NCBI GenBank assembly: GCA_020050375.1
Contig: JAGVKR010000580.1
Span: 1-5,177 of the forward strand
Source of the DNA: Planctomycetales bacterium
GTDB taxonomy: Bacteria; Planctomycetota; Planctomycetia; Planctomycetales; Planctomycetaceae
Reading direction: 5' to 3'
Length of the DNA stretch: 5,177 bases
A program made the position numbers and the translations under genes. The notes beneath the pieces were generated by a model. It was not told the origin of the DNA. It made no database searches and saw only the letters and a list, made by a program, of their open reading frames with translations. This document shows, in pieces, positions 5,081 to 5,177 of this stretch. The first letter of the stretch is position 1. Each line of letters starts with the position of its first letter.

Positions 5081-5177
5081 TCACGCAGCGCGCGAGCCGT
5101 CGCGGACGCTGAGCTTTTCTTCGCCGCGGACGACCGCCGGGGTGACGACGTACTTTTTGCCCGCTTCCTGCTCGGGA
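5081..5177 (-). CDS. 3' end of an unidentified minus-strand gene (partial)
   Basis: On the minus strand the frame entering from the right edge gives 31 residues, including EAGKKYVVTPAVVRGEEKLS and then VRDGSRAA, before a TGA at 5083-5081. The codons overwhelmingly end in G or C and the composition (K, E, V, few R) is that of a real protein. The start and most of the gene lie beyond the window. I do not recognise the family. The adjacent minus-strand frame, shifted by one base, is protein-like immediately after this stop (4977-5080, GRNYTVARSRMDIGSHAI and so on). The true protein may therefore continue there after a frameshift, which would make this stop premature. Direction and coding status are reasonably likely; the true end is uncertain. 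Confidence 0.5.
   Translation of the reverse strand, partial: PEQEAGKKYVVTPAVVRGEEKLSVRDGSRAA

Noticed and set aside
1..5177. CRISPR array, tRNA or rRNA genes, IS ends
   Set aside because: No spaced repeats, cloverleaf-like sequence or paired terminal inverted repeats were found on reading through.

Overview
The window is GC-rich bacterial DNA that reads like a planctomycete. I base this on three things: a glucosamine-6-phosphate deaminase-like protein fused to a PIG-L deacetylase, an exported TPR plus c-heme-type protein with a CX4CH motif, and a small RelE/ParE-like toxin with a beta-rich antitoxin of a kind I associate with planctomycete genomes. This assignment is from recognition, not from a search.

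Layout from left to right. (1) Bases 1-77 hold the 3' end of an unidentified plus-strand gene. (2) Converging on it, on the minus strand, is an exported 384-residue protein (131-1285) with a signal peptide, a small beta domain, a TPR-like region and a C-terminal cytochrome-c-like CX4CH segment. (3) Upstream of it on the same strand, after a 155-base gap with a hairpin and a short direct repeat, is a stand-alone PIG-L/LmbE deacetylase (1441-2211). (4) A 109-base divergent intergenic region with candidate promoters for both directions leads to (5) a 633-residue NagB-like/PIG-L fusion on the plus strand (2321-4222). (6) Only 6 bases past its stop, tail to tail, ends a minus-strand toxin-antitoxin pair (antitoxin 4486-4716, toxin 4229-4486) with overlapping stop and start codons. 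(7) Bases 4717-5080 contain no intact gene, but protein-like stretches in different minus-strand frames suggest a decayed or frameshifted gene. (8) Bases 5081-5177 hold the 3' end of another unidentified minus-strand gene.

How the genes may work together: the central pair suggests amino-sugar metabolism. PIG-L domains remove N-acetyl groups from GlcNAc-type sugars, and NagB-type domains convert glucosamine-6-phosphate to fructose-6-phosphate and ammonia. The fusion could carry out two consecutive steps in one polypeptide, with the divergent stand-alone deacetylase acting on a related substrate. However, the NagB-like domain lacks two residues that matter in E. coli NagB (the positions of D141 and R172), so its reaction is not certain. 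The toxin-antitoxin pair and the remnants to its right look like an accessory segment inserted next to a metabolic locus.
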